Below are positions 26,296 through 35,114 of a stretch of 64,000 nucleotides of DNA, one piece after another. The first letter of the stretch is position 1. The number at the start of each line of letters is the position of its first letter. Under the pieces are notes generated by a model. It ran no database searches, was not told where the DNA came from, and worked only from the letters and a program-made list of their open reading frames with translations. A program made the translations under genes and the position numbers. Location: the NCBI RefSeq assembly GCF_008042035.1, contig NZ_RDBL01000002.1, forward strand, positions 140,186 through 204,185. Direction: 5' to 3'. The stretch is from Streptomyces sp. col6 (GTDB taxonomy: Bacteria > Actinomycetota > Actinomycetes > Streptomycetales > Streptomycetaceae).

Positions 26296-26685
26296 TCAGG
26301 ACGCCGGCTGGAGCAGGTCCCAGCGGTTGCCGTACAGGTCCTCGAAGACCGCGACCGAGCCGTAGACCTCGTGGCGCGGCTCCTCCAGGAACCGCACCCC
26401 GGCCGCCGTCATCCGGGCGTGGTCGCCGGCGAAGTCCTCGGTGTGCAGGAAGAAGCCGACCCGGCCGCCGGTCTGCGCGCCGACACTCGCCGCCTGCGCC
26501 TCGTCCTTGGCGCGGGCCAGCAGGAGCCCGGTGCCCTGGGTTCCCCGGGGCCGCACCACCACCCAGCGCGAGCCGTCGCCCCGGTCGGTGTCCTCGACCA
26601 GCTCGAAGCCGAGGGCACCGGTGTAGAAGGACAGGGCCTCGTCGTAGTCGCGTACGACCAGGGTGACCAGGGCGATGTGGGGCAT
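26296..26685 (-). CDS. VOC (glyoxalase/bleomycin-resistance fold) protein
   Basis: 129 residues, two beta-alpha-beta-beta-beta modules: H-I-A-L-V-T-L at the start and G-F-F-L-H-T-E-D at the second module; E-L-V-E-D and E-D-L-Y-G-N-R-W-D-L near the ends supply the usual metal ligands (His/Glu). GAGGAG precedes the ATG. Enzymatic role cannot be fixed; lactoylglutathione-type activity is unlikely because the organism should use mycothiol. Confidence 0.85.
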   Translation of the reverse strand: MPHIALVTLVVRDYDEALSFYTGALGFELVEDTDRGDGSRWVVVRPRGTQGTGLLLARAKDEAQAASVGAQTGGRVGFFLHTEDFAGDHARMTAAGVRFLEEPRHEVYGSVAVFEDLYGNRWDLLQPAS

Positions 26686-26748
26686 GGAACTCCTCGCGGC
26701 GGGGAAGGGAGGCGGGGGCAGCAACCCCTGGACGGGACACTATCCGGC

Positions 26749-27381
26749 ATGGACATCAGCGACCTCACCGCCCGCGCGCGCCGCCTCGCACGGCCCGGCG
26801 AACGCCGCGTCCTCGGTATCGCCGGGCCGCCCGGCGCCGGCAAGTCCACGCTGGCCGGGCGGATCACCGACGCGCTCGGGCCGCTCGCCGTGCTGGTGCC
26901 CATGGACGGCTTCCACCTCGCGCAGGCCGAACTCGCACGCCTCGGCCGGGCCGGCCGCAAGGGCGCGCCCGACACCTTCGACGCCGCCGGATACGCCGCC
27001 CTGCTGCGGCGGCTGCGCGTCCCGGAGCCCGGGACCGTCGTGTACGCCCCCGCCTTCGACCGGTCCCTGGAGGAGCCGGTCGCGGGGGCGGTCCCGGTCC
27101 CGCCCGAGGTCCCGCTCGTCGTCACCGAGGGCAACTACCTGCTGCACGGGGAAGGGCCCTGGGCGCCGGTGCGCGGGCTGCTCGACGAGGCGTGGTACCT
27201 GGAGGCCGACGACGCGGCGCGCGTGACCGGGCTCGTCGAGCGGCATGTGCGGTACGGGAAGGCACGGGCCGACGCCGAGCGCTGGGTGGCCCGGTCCGAC
27301 GAGGCCAACGCCCGGCTCGTCGCCCGGGGCCGAGACCGTGCCGATCTCGTCGTCCGGCGGGGCCCGGACCCCCGGCCCTGA
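26749..27381 (+). CDS. Nucleoside/nucleotide kinase family protein (uridine-kinase-like P-loop)
   Basis: 210 residues. P-loop G-P-P-G-A-G-K-S-T at 27-35; V-P-M-D-G-F-H-L near 50 is the substrate loop typical of YggC/FrcK and uridine/phosphoribulokinase relatives; T-F-D-A-A-G-Y and P-A-F-D-R-S-L follow; V-V-T-E-G-N-Y-L-L is Walker B-like. Such kinases phosphorylate a nucleoside, pantothenate or fructose; which one cannot be told. The M24 peptidase follows after 67 bases. Confidence 0.85.
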   Translation: MDISDLTARARRLARPGERRVLGIAGPPGAGKSTLAGRITDALGPLAVLVPMDGFHLAQAELARLGRAGRKGAPDTFDAAGYAALLRRLRVPEPGTVVYAPAFDRSLEEPVAGAVPVPPEVPLVVTEGNYLLHGEGPWAPVRGLLDEAWYLEADDAARVTGLVERHVRYGKARADAERWVARSDEANARLVARGRDRADLVVRRGPDPRP

Positions 27382-27448
27382 TCGCTCGCGCCCGCACCGC
27401 CGGAGGGGCAGGATGGGAGGGCCGTTCCGCGCCGTCAGGAGGACCCGC

Positions 27449-28579
27449 ATGTCCAGCCCCGCCCAGCCCCTGCCGTTCACCGCCGAGGACTACCGGGCCC
27501 GGATGGCGCGGGCCGCCGAGAGCGCCGCCGCTGCCGGGCTCGCCGGGGTGCTGGTCGCGCCGGGGCCCGACATGGTCCACCTGACCGGCTACGCGCCGCC
27601 CGCCGACACCGAACGCCTCACCCTCCTCGTCCTCGCGGCGGGCCGGGACCCGGTGCTGGTCGTGCCGACGCTGGAGGCCCCGGACGCGGCGAAGGCCGTG
27701 GGCGCCCCCGCCATGACCCTGCGGGACTGGACGGACGGCAAGGACCCGTACGCCGTCACCGCCCCGCTGCTCGACGCGCGGGGCCGGTTCGCGATCAGCG
27801 ACAACGCCTGGGCGATGCATCTGCTCGGCCTCCAGCAGCGGCTGCCCGACACCTCGTACGCCTCGCTCACCCAGGTGCTGCCGATGCTGCGCGCGGTGAA
27901 GGACGCCCACGAGCTGGAACGGCTCGCCGCCGCCGGGGCCGCCGCCGACGCCGCCTACGAGGAGATCCTCAAGGTCCGCTTCTCCGGCCGCAGGGAGACC
28001 GAGGTCGCCGCCGACCTCGCCCGGCTGCTCACCGAACACGGCCACTCCCAGGTGGACTTCACCGTCGTCGGCTCGGGCCCCAACGGAGCGAATCCGCATC
28101 ACGAGGCGGGGGAACGCACCATCGGGCACGGCGACATGGTCGTCCTCGACTTCGGCGGCCTCAAGCACGGCTACGGCTCCGACACCTCCCGCACCGTCCA
28201 TGTCGGTGAACCCACCGCCGAGGAGCGGCGGGTCCACGACATCGTGCGCGAGGCGCAGCAGGCGGGCTGTGCGGCGGTGCGCCCCGGCGTCGCCTGCCAG
28301 GAGATCGACCGCGCCGCACGCGCCGTCATCACGGAGTTCGGCTACGGCGAGCGCTTCATCCACCGCACCGGTCACGGCATCGGCGTCACCACCCATGAAC
28401 CCCCGTACATGATCGAGGGCGAGGAACAGCCGCTGGTGCCCGGCATGTGCTTCTCGGTGGAGCCCGGCATCTATCTGCCGGGCCGGTTCGGCGTGCGCAT
28501 CGAGGACATCGTGACCGTCACCGAGGACGGCGGGCGCCGGCTCAACGCCACCGCCCGCGAACTCGCGATCGTGGAGTAG
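27449..28579 (+). CDS. M24-family metallopeptidase (Xaa-Pro aminopeptidase-like)
   Basis: 376 residues: an N-terminal creatinase-type domain of about 140 residues, then the pita-bread fold. All five metal ligands are visible: D in V-L-D-F-G-G, D in G-S-D-T-S-R-T, H in G-H-G-I-G, E in V-E-P-G-I-Y and E in R-I-E-D-I-V. The enzyme should remove N-terminal residues preceding proline in the cytosol. GTCAGGAGG lies 7 bases upstream of the ATG. Its end is 12 bases from the convergent treZ end. Confidence 0.92.
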   Translation: MSSPAQPLPFTAEDYRARMARAAESAAAAGLAGVLVAPGPDMVHLTGYAPPADTERLTLLVLAAGRDPVLVVPTLEAPDAAKAVGAPAMTLRDWTDGKDPYAVTAPLLDARGRFAISDNAWAMHLLGLQQRLPDTSYASLTQVLPMLRAVKDAHELERLAAAGAAADAAYEEILKVRFSGRRETEVAADLARLLTEHGHSQVDFTVVGSGPNGANPHHEAGERTIGHGDMVVLDFGGLKHGYGSDTSRTVHVGEPTAEERRVHDIVREAQQAGCAAVRPGVACQEIDRAARAVITEFGYGERFIHRTGHGIGVTTHEPPYMIEGEEQPLVPGMCFSVEPGIYLPGRFGVRIEDIVTVTEDGGRRLNATARELAIVE

Positions 28580-28591
28580 GAGGGCCGGTCG

Positions 28592-30352
28592 TCAGTCGTC
28601 GGCCAGTACCACGCAGGACTCCGGCGGCAGGTGCAGCATCCCGTCCGGGCCCGGCGGGTCCACCGGCAGCCACGCGGCCAGCACCCGCCCGGGGCCGGCC
28701 CGGTGGCGCCCGTTGCCCAGCGGGATCGCGGCCGGCTTCGCGTCGAGGTTGACCGCGATCCGCAGATCGCCCCGGCGCACCGCGATCCAGCGCGCCCCGT
28801 CGTCGTACGCGGCCTTCACGCTCGCCAGGTCCGGGTCGCGCAGGTCCGGCAGGGTGCGGCGCAGCGCGATCAGCTCGCGGTACCAGGCGTACAGCCGGGC
28901 GTGCGGCTCGCGGTGGAGCTCGTCCCAGTCCAGGCAGGAGCGGGCCCGGGTGGCGGGGTCCTGCGGGTCCGGGATGTCCTCCTCCGCCCAGCCGTGCGCC
29001 CCGAACTCCCGCCGCCTGCCGGTGCGTACGGCCTCCGCCAGCTCGGGATCGGTGTGGTCGGTGAAGAACTGCCATGGGGTGCGGGCGCCCCATTCCTCGC
29101 CCATGAACAGCATCGGCGTGAAGGGTCCCGTCAGTACGAGCGCCGCCGCGCAGGCCAGCAGCCCGGGGGAGAGGGAGGCGGCGAGCCGGTCGCCCAGGGC
29201 CCGGTTGCCGATCTGGTCGTGGGTCTGGGCGTAGCCGACGAAGCGGTGCGCGGCGCTGCGGCTGACGTCGACGGGGCGGCCGTGCGTACGGCCCCGGAAG
29301 CTGGAGTACGTGCCGTTGTGGAAGAAGGCGCTCGTCATCGTCTTGGCGAGCCCGGCCAGCGGGGCGGCCGCGAAGTCCGCGTAGTAGCCCTGCGCCTCAC
29401 CGGTGAGCGCGGTGTGCAGACAGTGGTGGAAGTCGTCGTTCCACTGGGCGTGCAGCCCGAGCCCGCCCTCCTCACGCGGCGTCGTCGTCCGCGGGTCGCA
29501 CAGGTCGGACTCGGCGATCAGCGGCAGCGGGCGCCCCAGCTCCGCAGCGAGCGCGTCGGCCGAGGCCGACAGCTCCTCCAGGTACGTCAGCGCCCGGGTG
29601 TCGGCCAGCGCGTGCACCGCGTCGAGCCGCAGCCCGTCCAGCCGGTAGTCCCGCAGCCAGGCCAGCGCGCTGCCCAGCAGGTACGCCCGCACCTCGTCGG
29701 AGCCCGGCGCGTCCAGATTGACCGCCGCGCCCCACGGGGTGTGGTGCGTCTCGGTGAAGTACGGACCGAACGCGGGGAGGTAGTTGCCGGACGGGCCCAG
29801 GTGGTTGTGGACCACGTCCAGGAGGACGGCGAGCCCCAGCCCGTGCGCGATGTCGACAAAGCGCTTAAGTCCCTCGGGGCCGCCGTACGGCTCGTGCACG
29901 GCCCACAGCGACACCCCCTCGTACCCCCAGCCGTTGACGCCGGGGAAGGGGCAGACCGGCATCAGCGAGACATGGGTGATGCCCAGCTCCGCGAGGTGGC
30001 CGAGCCGGGCCGCCGCCGCGTCGAAGGTGCCCTCCTCGGTGAAGGTGCCGATGTGCAGCTCGTACAGGACCGCGCCCGGCAGCTCCCGCCCCGCCCACTC
30101 CGAGCGCCAGACGTACGCGTCGTGGTCGACGACCGCGGACTCGCCGTCGGGGCCGTCCGGCTGGCGGCGCGAGCGGGGGTCGGGGCGCACCGGACCGCCG
30201 TCGAGCGCGAAGCCGTACCGGTCGCCGTCCGCCGCCTCAGCCTCGGCGGTCCACCAGCCGGACCGGTCCGGATCGGGTTCCATCGGCAGCGACTCGTCCC
30301 TCAGCCGCAGGACGGCCGATCCCGCGTCCGGTGCCCATACCTCGAACAACAT
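28592..30352 (-). CDS. treZ: Malto-oligosyltrehalose trehalohydrolase
   Basis: 586 residues, GH13. An N-terminal carbohydrate-binding beta domain (W-A-P-D-A-G-S-A-V-L-R-L) precedes the barrel with V-H-N-H-L-G, catalytic D in G-L-R-L-D-A-V-H, acid E in I-A-E-S-D-L and H-D-Q-I-G-N. It releases trehalose from maltooligosyl-trehalose made by TreY. The ATG has GAGGGAG upstream; longer versions lack one. treY is 7 kb away on the same strand rather than adjacent. Starts divergently from the GH1 gene over 176 bases. Confidence 0.95.
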   Translation of the reverse strand: MLFEVWAPDAGSAVLRLRDESLPMEPDPDRSGWWTAEAEAADGDRYGFALDGGPVRPDPRSRRQPDGPDGESAVVDHDAYVWRSEWAGRELPGAVLYELHIGTFTEEGTFDAAAARLGHLAELGITHVSLMPVCPFPGVNGWGYEGVSLWAVHEPYGGPEGLKRFVDIAHGLGLAVLLDVVHNHLGPSGNYLPAFGPYFTETHHTPWGAAVNLDAPGSDEVRAYLLGSALAWLRDYRLDGLRLDAVHALADTRALTYLEELSASADALAAELGRPLPLIAESDLCDPRTTTPREEGGLGLHAQWNDDFHHCLHTALTGEAQGYYADFAAAPLAGLAKTMTSAFFHNGTYSSFRGRTHGRPVDVSRSAAHRFVGYAQTHDQIGNRALGDRLAASLSPGLLACAAALVLTGPFTPMLFMGEEWGARTPWQFFTDHTDPELAEAVRTGRRREFGAHGWAEEDIPDPQDPATRARSCLDWDELHREPHARLYAWYRELIALRRTLPDLRDPDLASVKAAYDDGARWIAVRRGDLRIAVNLDAKPAAIPLGNGRHRAGPGRVLAAWLPVDPPGPDGMLHLPPESCVVLADD

Positions 30353-30528
30353 GCGGCGCTCCCTCGCTTCCGGGGCCGGGCGCCCCGGCCCATGGTCGGC
30401 ACACGGTGCGATCTCCGGCCGATGACACTCTGGATCGAGTCCGACACCGGCCATTAAGGTCTGGAACTGATCACTGCCCTGTCGGGTTCTGTCCTACGCA
30501 CTTCCTACGTACGGCTGTGGAGGCCGAG

Positions 30529-31884
30529 ATGACCGTGCCGCCCTTCCCACCCGGATTCCTCTGGGGAGCCTCCTCCTCCGCCTTCCAGACCGAGGGCGCC
30601 GCCGACACCGACGGCAAGGGCCCCTCCGGCTGGGACGCCTTCGCCGCACAGCCCGGACGCATCAAGGACGGCACCGACACCAGCAGGGGCACCGGCTTCC
30701 ACCGGCACTACCGCGAGGACGTCGCCCTGCTCGCCGGACTGGGCGCCGACGCCTTCCGCTTCTCGGTGAGCTGGCCGCGCGTCGTCCCCGGCGGCAGCGG
30801 ACCGGTCAACCCGCAGGGGCTCGACTTCTACGACCGGCTCGTCGACGAACTCTGCGCCCACGGCATCACGCCCGCGCCCACCCTGTACCACTGGGACACC
30901 CCGCTCCCGCTGGACGAGGCCGGGGGCTGGCTCAACCGGGACACCGCCTACCGCTTCGCCGAGTACGCCGGCATCGTCGCCGAACGCCTCGCCGACCGCG
31001 TCCCCATGTGGATCACCGTCAACGAGCCCGCCGAGGTCACCCTGCTGGGCTACGCGCTCGGCGAGCACGCCCCCGGCCGCACCCTTCTCTTCGACGCGCT
31101 GCCCGCCGCCCACCACCAGCTCCTCGCCCACGGCCTGGCCGTACGGGCGCTGCGCGCGGCGGGCGCCGACAACATCGGCATCGCCGTATCGCACTCGCCG
31201 GTCTGGACGGCCGGCGAGTCCGACGAGGACCGCTTCGCCGCCGAGCTGTACGACGTCCTCACCAACCGGCTGTTCGCGGACCCGCTCCTGACCGGCCGCT
31301 ACCCCGACGAGAACGTCGCCGCGCTGATGCCGGGCCCCGTCGAGGACGACCTGCGGACGATCTCCACCCGGCTCGACTGGTACGGCGTCAACTACTACAA
31401 CCCGACCCTCGTCGGCGCCCCCACCCCCGACGCCCTCGACAGCTTCGCCGGCTTCGGCATGCCCGAGGGCCTGCCCTTCGGCATCCGCGAGATCGAGGGG
31501 TACGAGACGACCGACTTCGGCTGGCCCGTCGTCCCGGACGGCCTGCGCGAGACCCTCGTACAGCTGCGCGAGCGCTACGGCGAGCTGCTGCCGCCCGTCT
31601 ACATCACGGAGAACGGCTGCGCGGTCGACGAGCCCGCCGAGGACACCCGCCGGATCGCCTTCCTCGACGGACACCTGGGGGCGCTGCGGGAGGCGATCGA
31701 CGCGGGTGTCGACGTACGCGGCTACTTCACCTGGTCGCTCACCGACAACATCGAGTGGACCGAGGGGGCCAGCAAGCGCTTCGGTCTCGTCCACATCGAC
31801 TACGAGACCCTGCGCCGCACCCCGAAGGACTCCTACGCCTGGTACCGGGACGTCATCAAGGCGCAGCGCACGAACGGTAACTGA
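30529..31884 (+). CDS. GH1 beta-glucosidase
   Basis: 451 residues, the full family length. Acid/base E166 in T-V-N-E-P and nucleophile E361 in I-T-E-N-G; the N-terminal F-L-W-G-A-S-S-S-A-F-Q-T-E-G is the family signature. No signal peptide, so it should hydrolyse imported beta-linked disaccharides in the cytosol. GGAGG lies 7 bases upstream. No LacI-type operator or sugar transporter is adjacent. Ends 7 bases before the convergent GNAT gene. Confidence 0.95.
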   Translation: MTVPPFPPGFLWGASSSAFQTEGAADTDGKGPSGWDAFAAQPGRIKDGTDTSRGTGFHRHYREDVALLAGLGADAFRFSVSWPRVVPGGSGPVNPQGLDFYDRLVDELCAHGITPAPTLYHWDTPLPLDEAGGWLNRDTAYRFAEYAGIVAERLADRVPMWITVNEPAEVTLLGYALGEHAPGRTLLFDALPAAHHQLLAHGLAVRALRAAGADNIGIAVSHSPVWTAGESDEDRFAAELYDVLTNRLFADPLLTGRYPDENVAALMPGPVEDDLRTISTRLDWYGVNYYNPTLVGAPTPDALDSFAGFGMPEGLPFGIREIEGYETTDFGWPVVPDGLRETLVQLRERYGELLPPVYITENGCAVDEPAEDTRRIAFLDGHLGALREAIDAGVDVRGYFTWSLTDNIEWTEGASKRFGLVHIDYETLRRTPKDSYAWYRDVIKAQRTNGN

Positions 31885-31891
31885 TGGACTG

Positions 31892-32848
31892 TCAGTCGTC
31901 CCACACCATGTCGAAGGAGCGCTCGAAGTTGATGTAGCCCAGCCGCGCGAACGCCTTCGCCATCGGTACGTTGCCGAGGTCCGTCGAGGCCCGGATGCGC
32001 GCCACGTCCTCCTGCACGGCCAGCACCCGGGTGCCCTCGGCGAGGATGTCGTCGATGTAGCCGTGGCCGCGGTGGGCGGGCAGCACACCGATGTACGCGA
32101 CGATCGGGTTGTAGCTGTTGCGGGCCGGGACGACGAAGCCGACGGGCTCCCCGTCCGGGAGTTCGGCCACGCGCCACCACTCCCGGGGCGTCGAGTAGCC
32201 GGCCAGTTCCTCGTCGTAGTGCTTCTCGGCCGCCTCGCGCGGGGACAGCCCGGACGCCAGGTCCTGCTGCCCGTGGGCGTCGAGGGTGCCCTCCATCACC
32301 GGTGTCATCAGCGCGAGCAGGTCCTCGCGCCCGTCGGCCGGGCGGAACCGCAGCCGGCCGCTGTCGGCGGGCACGGGCGTGCCCGCGCGCCACTCCAGGC
32401 GCAGCCGCTCCACGAGCAGCCGGGCGCCGGTGCGCTCCATGACCCGGACGCGGGCCTCGACGGCCTCGCGGACGGCCGGGTCCTCGCGCCAGTCGGCCGG
32501 CACGTAGCGCCCGTACTCGGGGCGCGGCGCCCCGGCCGGTACGACGGCGGCGGTCGCCGTCTCGACGAGCCGCAGGCCCGCCTCCTCGCGCTCGGCGAGG
32601 GGCAGGGTGTCGTCGAGGTCGAAGAAGTCGAGCAGCAGCGGTGCCTCGCCGTCCCTGCTCCACCAGGCGATCCGCGCCACGACCCGGTCGCCGCGCAGTG
32701 CCACCCACATCCACTCGGGGCGCCGGCGGCCCGTGGCGAGGTCGTCCGCCAGTTCGTGGTCGAGGACGTAGGGAAGTTCGAGGAAGAGGTTCAGCTCCTC
32801 GGGGCCGCTGAGCGGACGGATGGACAGATCGAGCGGTGCGTCGGGCAC
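31892..32848 (-). CDS. GNAT-family N-acetyltransferase
   Basis: 318 residues. The C-terminal 140 residues hold a GNAT fold: V-A-Y-I-G-V-L-P-A-H-R-G-H-G-Y is the acetyl-CoA-binding A motif (R-G-H-G-Y for Q/R-x-x-G-x-G/A) and D-L-G-N-V-P-M-A-K-A-F-A-R-L-G-Y the B motif. The N-terminal half is a diverged second GNAT-like domain. The GTG start at 32848 has GGAG five bases upstream. Substrate unknown. Confidence 0.85.
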   Translation of the reverse strand: MPDAPLDLSIRPLSGPEELNLFLELPYVLDHELADDLATGRRRPEWMWVALRGDRVVARIAWWSRDGEAPLLLDFFDLDDTLPLAEREEAGLRLVETATAAVVPAGAPRPEYGRYVPADWREDPAVREAVEARVRVMERTGARLLVERLRLEWRAGTPVPADSGRLRFRPADGREDLLALMTPVMEGTLDAHGQQDLASGLSPREAAEKHYDEELAGYSTPREWWRVAELPDGEPVGFVVPARNSYNPIVAYIGVLPAHRGHGYIDDILAEGTRVLAVQEDVARIRASTDLGNVPMAKAFARLGYINFERSFDMVWDD

Positions 32849-33023
32849 TGAACTCCAAGGCCGTACGAGCACGCCACGGCGGTCACCGGGCGGCAGCGGC
32901 AGACCCTAGCAACGTTGCGGACGGACCGCTTCTGGTTATCCGGAGCGGTTCCGCGCAGGTCAGGAGGGGCGGAAAGCAGGGTTGTTCTGGACACTTCGGG
33001 GCGGTGGACCCGACAATTGGCGC

Positions 33024-33596
33024 GTGACGTCCCCGTTCGAGTTCCACACGCCCACCGCGCGCCTGTCCGACGCGCAGCGCGACCGTGTTCTCGGTGTGCT
33101 CAGGGAGGGCGCGGCCCAGGGCAAGCTCTCCCAGGACACCTTCATGCAGCGCATGGAAGTGGCGCTGACGACCAGCCGTCCCGAGGAGCTGGAAGCCCTC
33201 ACCAGGGACCTGGAGCGCGAAGGCCGTTGGTCGCGGGGGCTGTTGCGCGTCGTGGGCGGTGTCTCCGGCTTCCCCGAGCGGGTCCGCCGGGCCTGGCGGG
33301 CGGAGCGGCTGCCGAAGCTGCTGCTGCCGGCCCCCAGCCCGAACCCCCTGCGCATCGGCCGTGACCCGGGCAACGGACTGCGGCTCAGCCACGAGACCGT
33401 CTCCCGGATGCACGCGGAGCTGACCGCGCACGGCGACCGCTGGCTGCTGCGCGACCTCGGCTCGACCAACGGCACCTGTGTCAACGGGCAGCGCGTCACC
33501 GGCACGGTCCCGGTGCGCGAGGGGGACCAGGTGAGCTTCGGCCGCATGATGTTCCGGCTGTCGGCGCCGGGCCCCGCGCTCCCGCCGCCGGCCTGA
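33024..33596 (+). CDS. DUF1707-FHA domain protein
   Basis: 190 residues. Residues 10-60 match the actinobacterial DUF1707 helix pair (R-L-S-D-A-Q-R-D-R-V, L-S-Q-D-T-F-M-Q-R-M), then a basic linker, then an FHA domain from about 110: R-I-G-R-D, S-x-E-T-V-S-R-M-H-A and L-G-S-T-N-G-T-x-V-N-G, all phosphothreonine-contact residues intact. It should dock a Ser/Thr-phosphorylated protein; no kinase gene is next door. The upstream 175 bases are free of genes. Confidence 0.85.
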   Translation: MTSPFEFHTPTARLSDAQRDRVLGVLREGAAQGKLSQDTFMQRMEVALTTSRPEELEALTRDLEREGRWSRGLLRVVGGVSGFPERVRRAWRAERLPKLLLPAPSPNPLRIGRDPGNGLRLSHETVSRMHAELTAHGDRWLLRDLGSTNGTCVNGQRVTGTVPVREGDQVSFGRMMFRLSAPGPALPPPA

Positions 33597-33604
33597 CGTT
33601 CCGG

Positions 33605-35026
33605 TCACGCCTGCTGGTGGAGCCCTCGGCCCGCCAGCGTGAGGAAGGATTCGCCGACCGCCTCGGAGAGCGTCGGGTGCGGGTGGATGTGCTGGGCCAC
33701 GTCGAAGGGTTCCGCGTCCCAGCCGACGATCAGCTGGGACTCGGCGATCATCTCCGAGACGTGCGGCCCGACCAGGTGCACCCCCAGCACGCGGCCGTCC
33801 CGTTCCGCGACCACCTTCACCATGCCGCCCTGCCCGTGCACCATCCCCTTGGCGACGGCGGTCAGCGGCATCGTGTTGACCACCACGTCGAACCCGGCGT
33901 CGCGCGCGGCGGCCTCCGAGAGCCCCACCGCCGCCGTCTGCGGCGCCGAGTACGTGACCCGGGGCACCGCGTCGTAGTCCACCGGCGCGGACCGCCGCCC
34001 CGCCAGGGTCTCCGCCACCAACAGCCCCTCCGCGAACGAGGCGTGGGCCAGCCCGAGGGACGGTGGCGGCAGCAGATCGCCCACCACGTGGATGCCGGGC
34101 ACCGGCGTCTCCAGCCGCGACCAGTCGGCCGGTGCGACGAACCCCCGCTCGTCGGTGGCCAGTCCGGCGGCGGCCAGACCGAGCCCGTCCGTCACCGGGA
34201 CCCGGCCCACGGCCACCAGCAGCCGCTGGGCCTCCACCGTCCGGGTCTCGCCGCGCGAGGTGCGGAGCGTCGCCCGGACCCCGTCGTCGAGCACCACCGC
34301 CTCCAGCAGCCGGGTCCCCGCCCGCACGTCGATGCCGCGCTTCTTCAGGCCCCGGGTCAGATGGCGCGACACGTCCGCGTCCTCCAGCGGCACCAGCCGG
34401 TCCGCCGCCTCCACCAAGGTCACCCGCGCCCCCATCGACCGATGCAGCGAGGCGTACTCCACCCCGATCGCCCCGCCGCCCAGCACCAGCACCGAATCCG
34501 GCAGACCGGGCGCGAACAGGGCGTCGTCACTGGTCACCACCCGCCGCCCGTCCGCCGTCAGGCCCGGCAGCATCCGGGGCCGCGACCCCGTCGCCAGCAC
34601 GATCCCGCGCCGCGCGGTCACCTCCCCGTACCCCTCGACGCGCACGCCGCGCGGACCGGTCAACTCGGCGCTCCCCGCCACCACGTGCACGTTCGCATGC
34701 GCCAAGTGCGCCTCGACGCCACGGTGGTTGCGGGTGACGATGTCGTCGCGGGTGGCCACCAGCGCCGGCCAGTCCACCGACTCCAGGACCGCCTTCACGC
34801 CCCACCGCTCACGGGCCTCCGCGATGCCGTCGACGAGTTCGGCCGCGTGCAGCATCGCCTTGCTGGGGATGCAGCCCCGGTGCAGACAGGTCCCGCCGAC
34901 CTTGTCGCGCTCCGCGAGGACCACGCTCAACCCCACCCCGGCCGCCCGCAGCGCCGTCGAGTAACCCCCGGTCCCGCCGCCGATGACGACGACATCCGCT
35001 TCCCCCACACGCTGTTCCTGTGTCAT
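33605..35026 (-). CDS. lpdA: Dihydrolipoyl dehydrogenase
   Basis: 473 residues. FAD loop G-G-G-T-G-G-Y near 16-22, redox pair C47 and C52 in G-G-T-C-L-H-R-G-C-I-P-S-K, NAD loop G-G-G-A-I-G-V, A-x-G-R-V-P in the middle, and the C-terminal H-P-H-P-T-L-S-E-A with catalytic His-Glu. It reoxidises lipoamide in 2-oxoacid dehydrogenase and glycine-cleavage complexes. No E1, E2 or gcv genes are next to it, so it is a free-standing copy. Starts divergently from a LysR gene over 88 bases. Confidence 0.93.
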   Translation of the reverse strand: MTQEQRVGEADVVVIGGGTGGYSTALRAAGVGLSVVLAERDKVGGTCLHRGCIPSKAMLHAAELVDGIAEARERWGVKAVLESVDWPALVATRDDIVTRNHRGVEAHLAHANVHVVAGSAELTGPRGVRVEGYGEVTARRGIVLATGSRPRMLPGLTADGRRVVTSDDALFAPGLPDSVLVLGGGAIGVEYASLHRSMGARVTLVEAADRLVPLEDADVSRHLTRGLKKRGIDVRAGTRLLEAVVLDDGVRATLRTSRGETRTVEAQRLLVAVGRVPVTDGLGLAAAGLATDERGFVAPADWSRLETPVPGIHVVGDLLPPPSLGLAHASFAEGLLVAETLAGRRSAPVDYDAVPRVTYSAPQTAAVGLSEAAARDAGFDVVVNTMPLTAVAKGMVHGQGGMVKVVAERDGRVLGVHLVGPHVSEMIAESQLIVGWDAEPFDVAQHIHPHPTLSEAVGESFLTLAGRGLHQQA

Positions 35027-35114
35027 GGCTCCCACCCTCCGCCCCGTCCTTGCCATGAGTCCAAGGCAATGTTTGTGTGGGATCCATGCACGGAGCTCAT
35101 GACAGGGGGATGCG

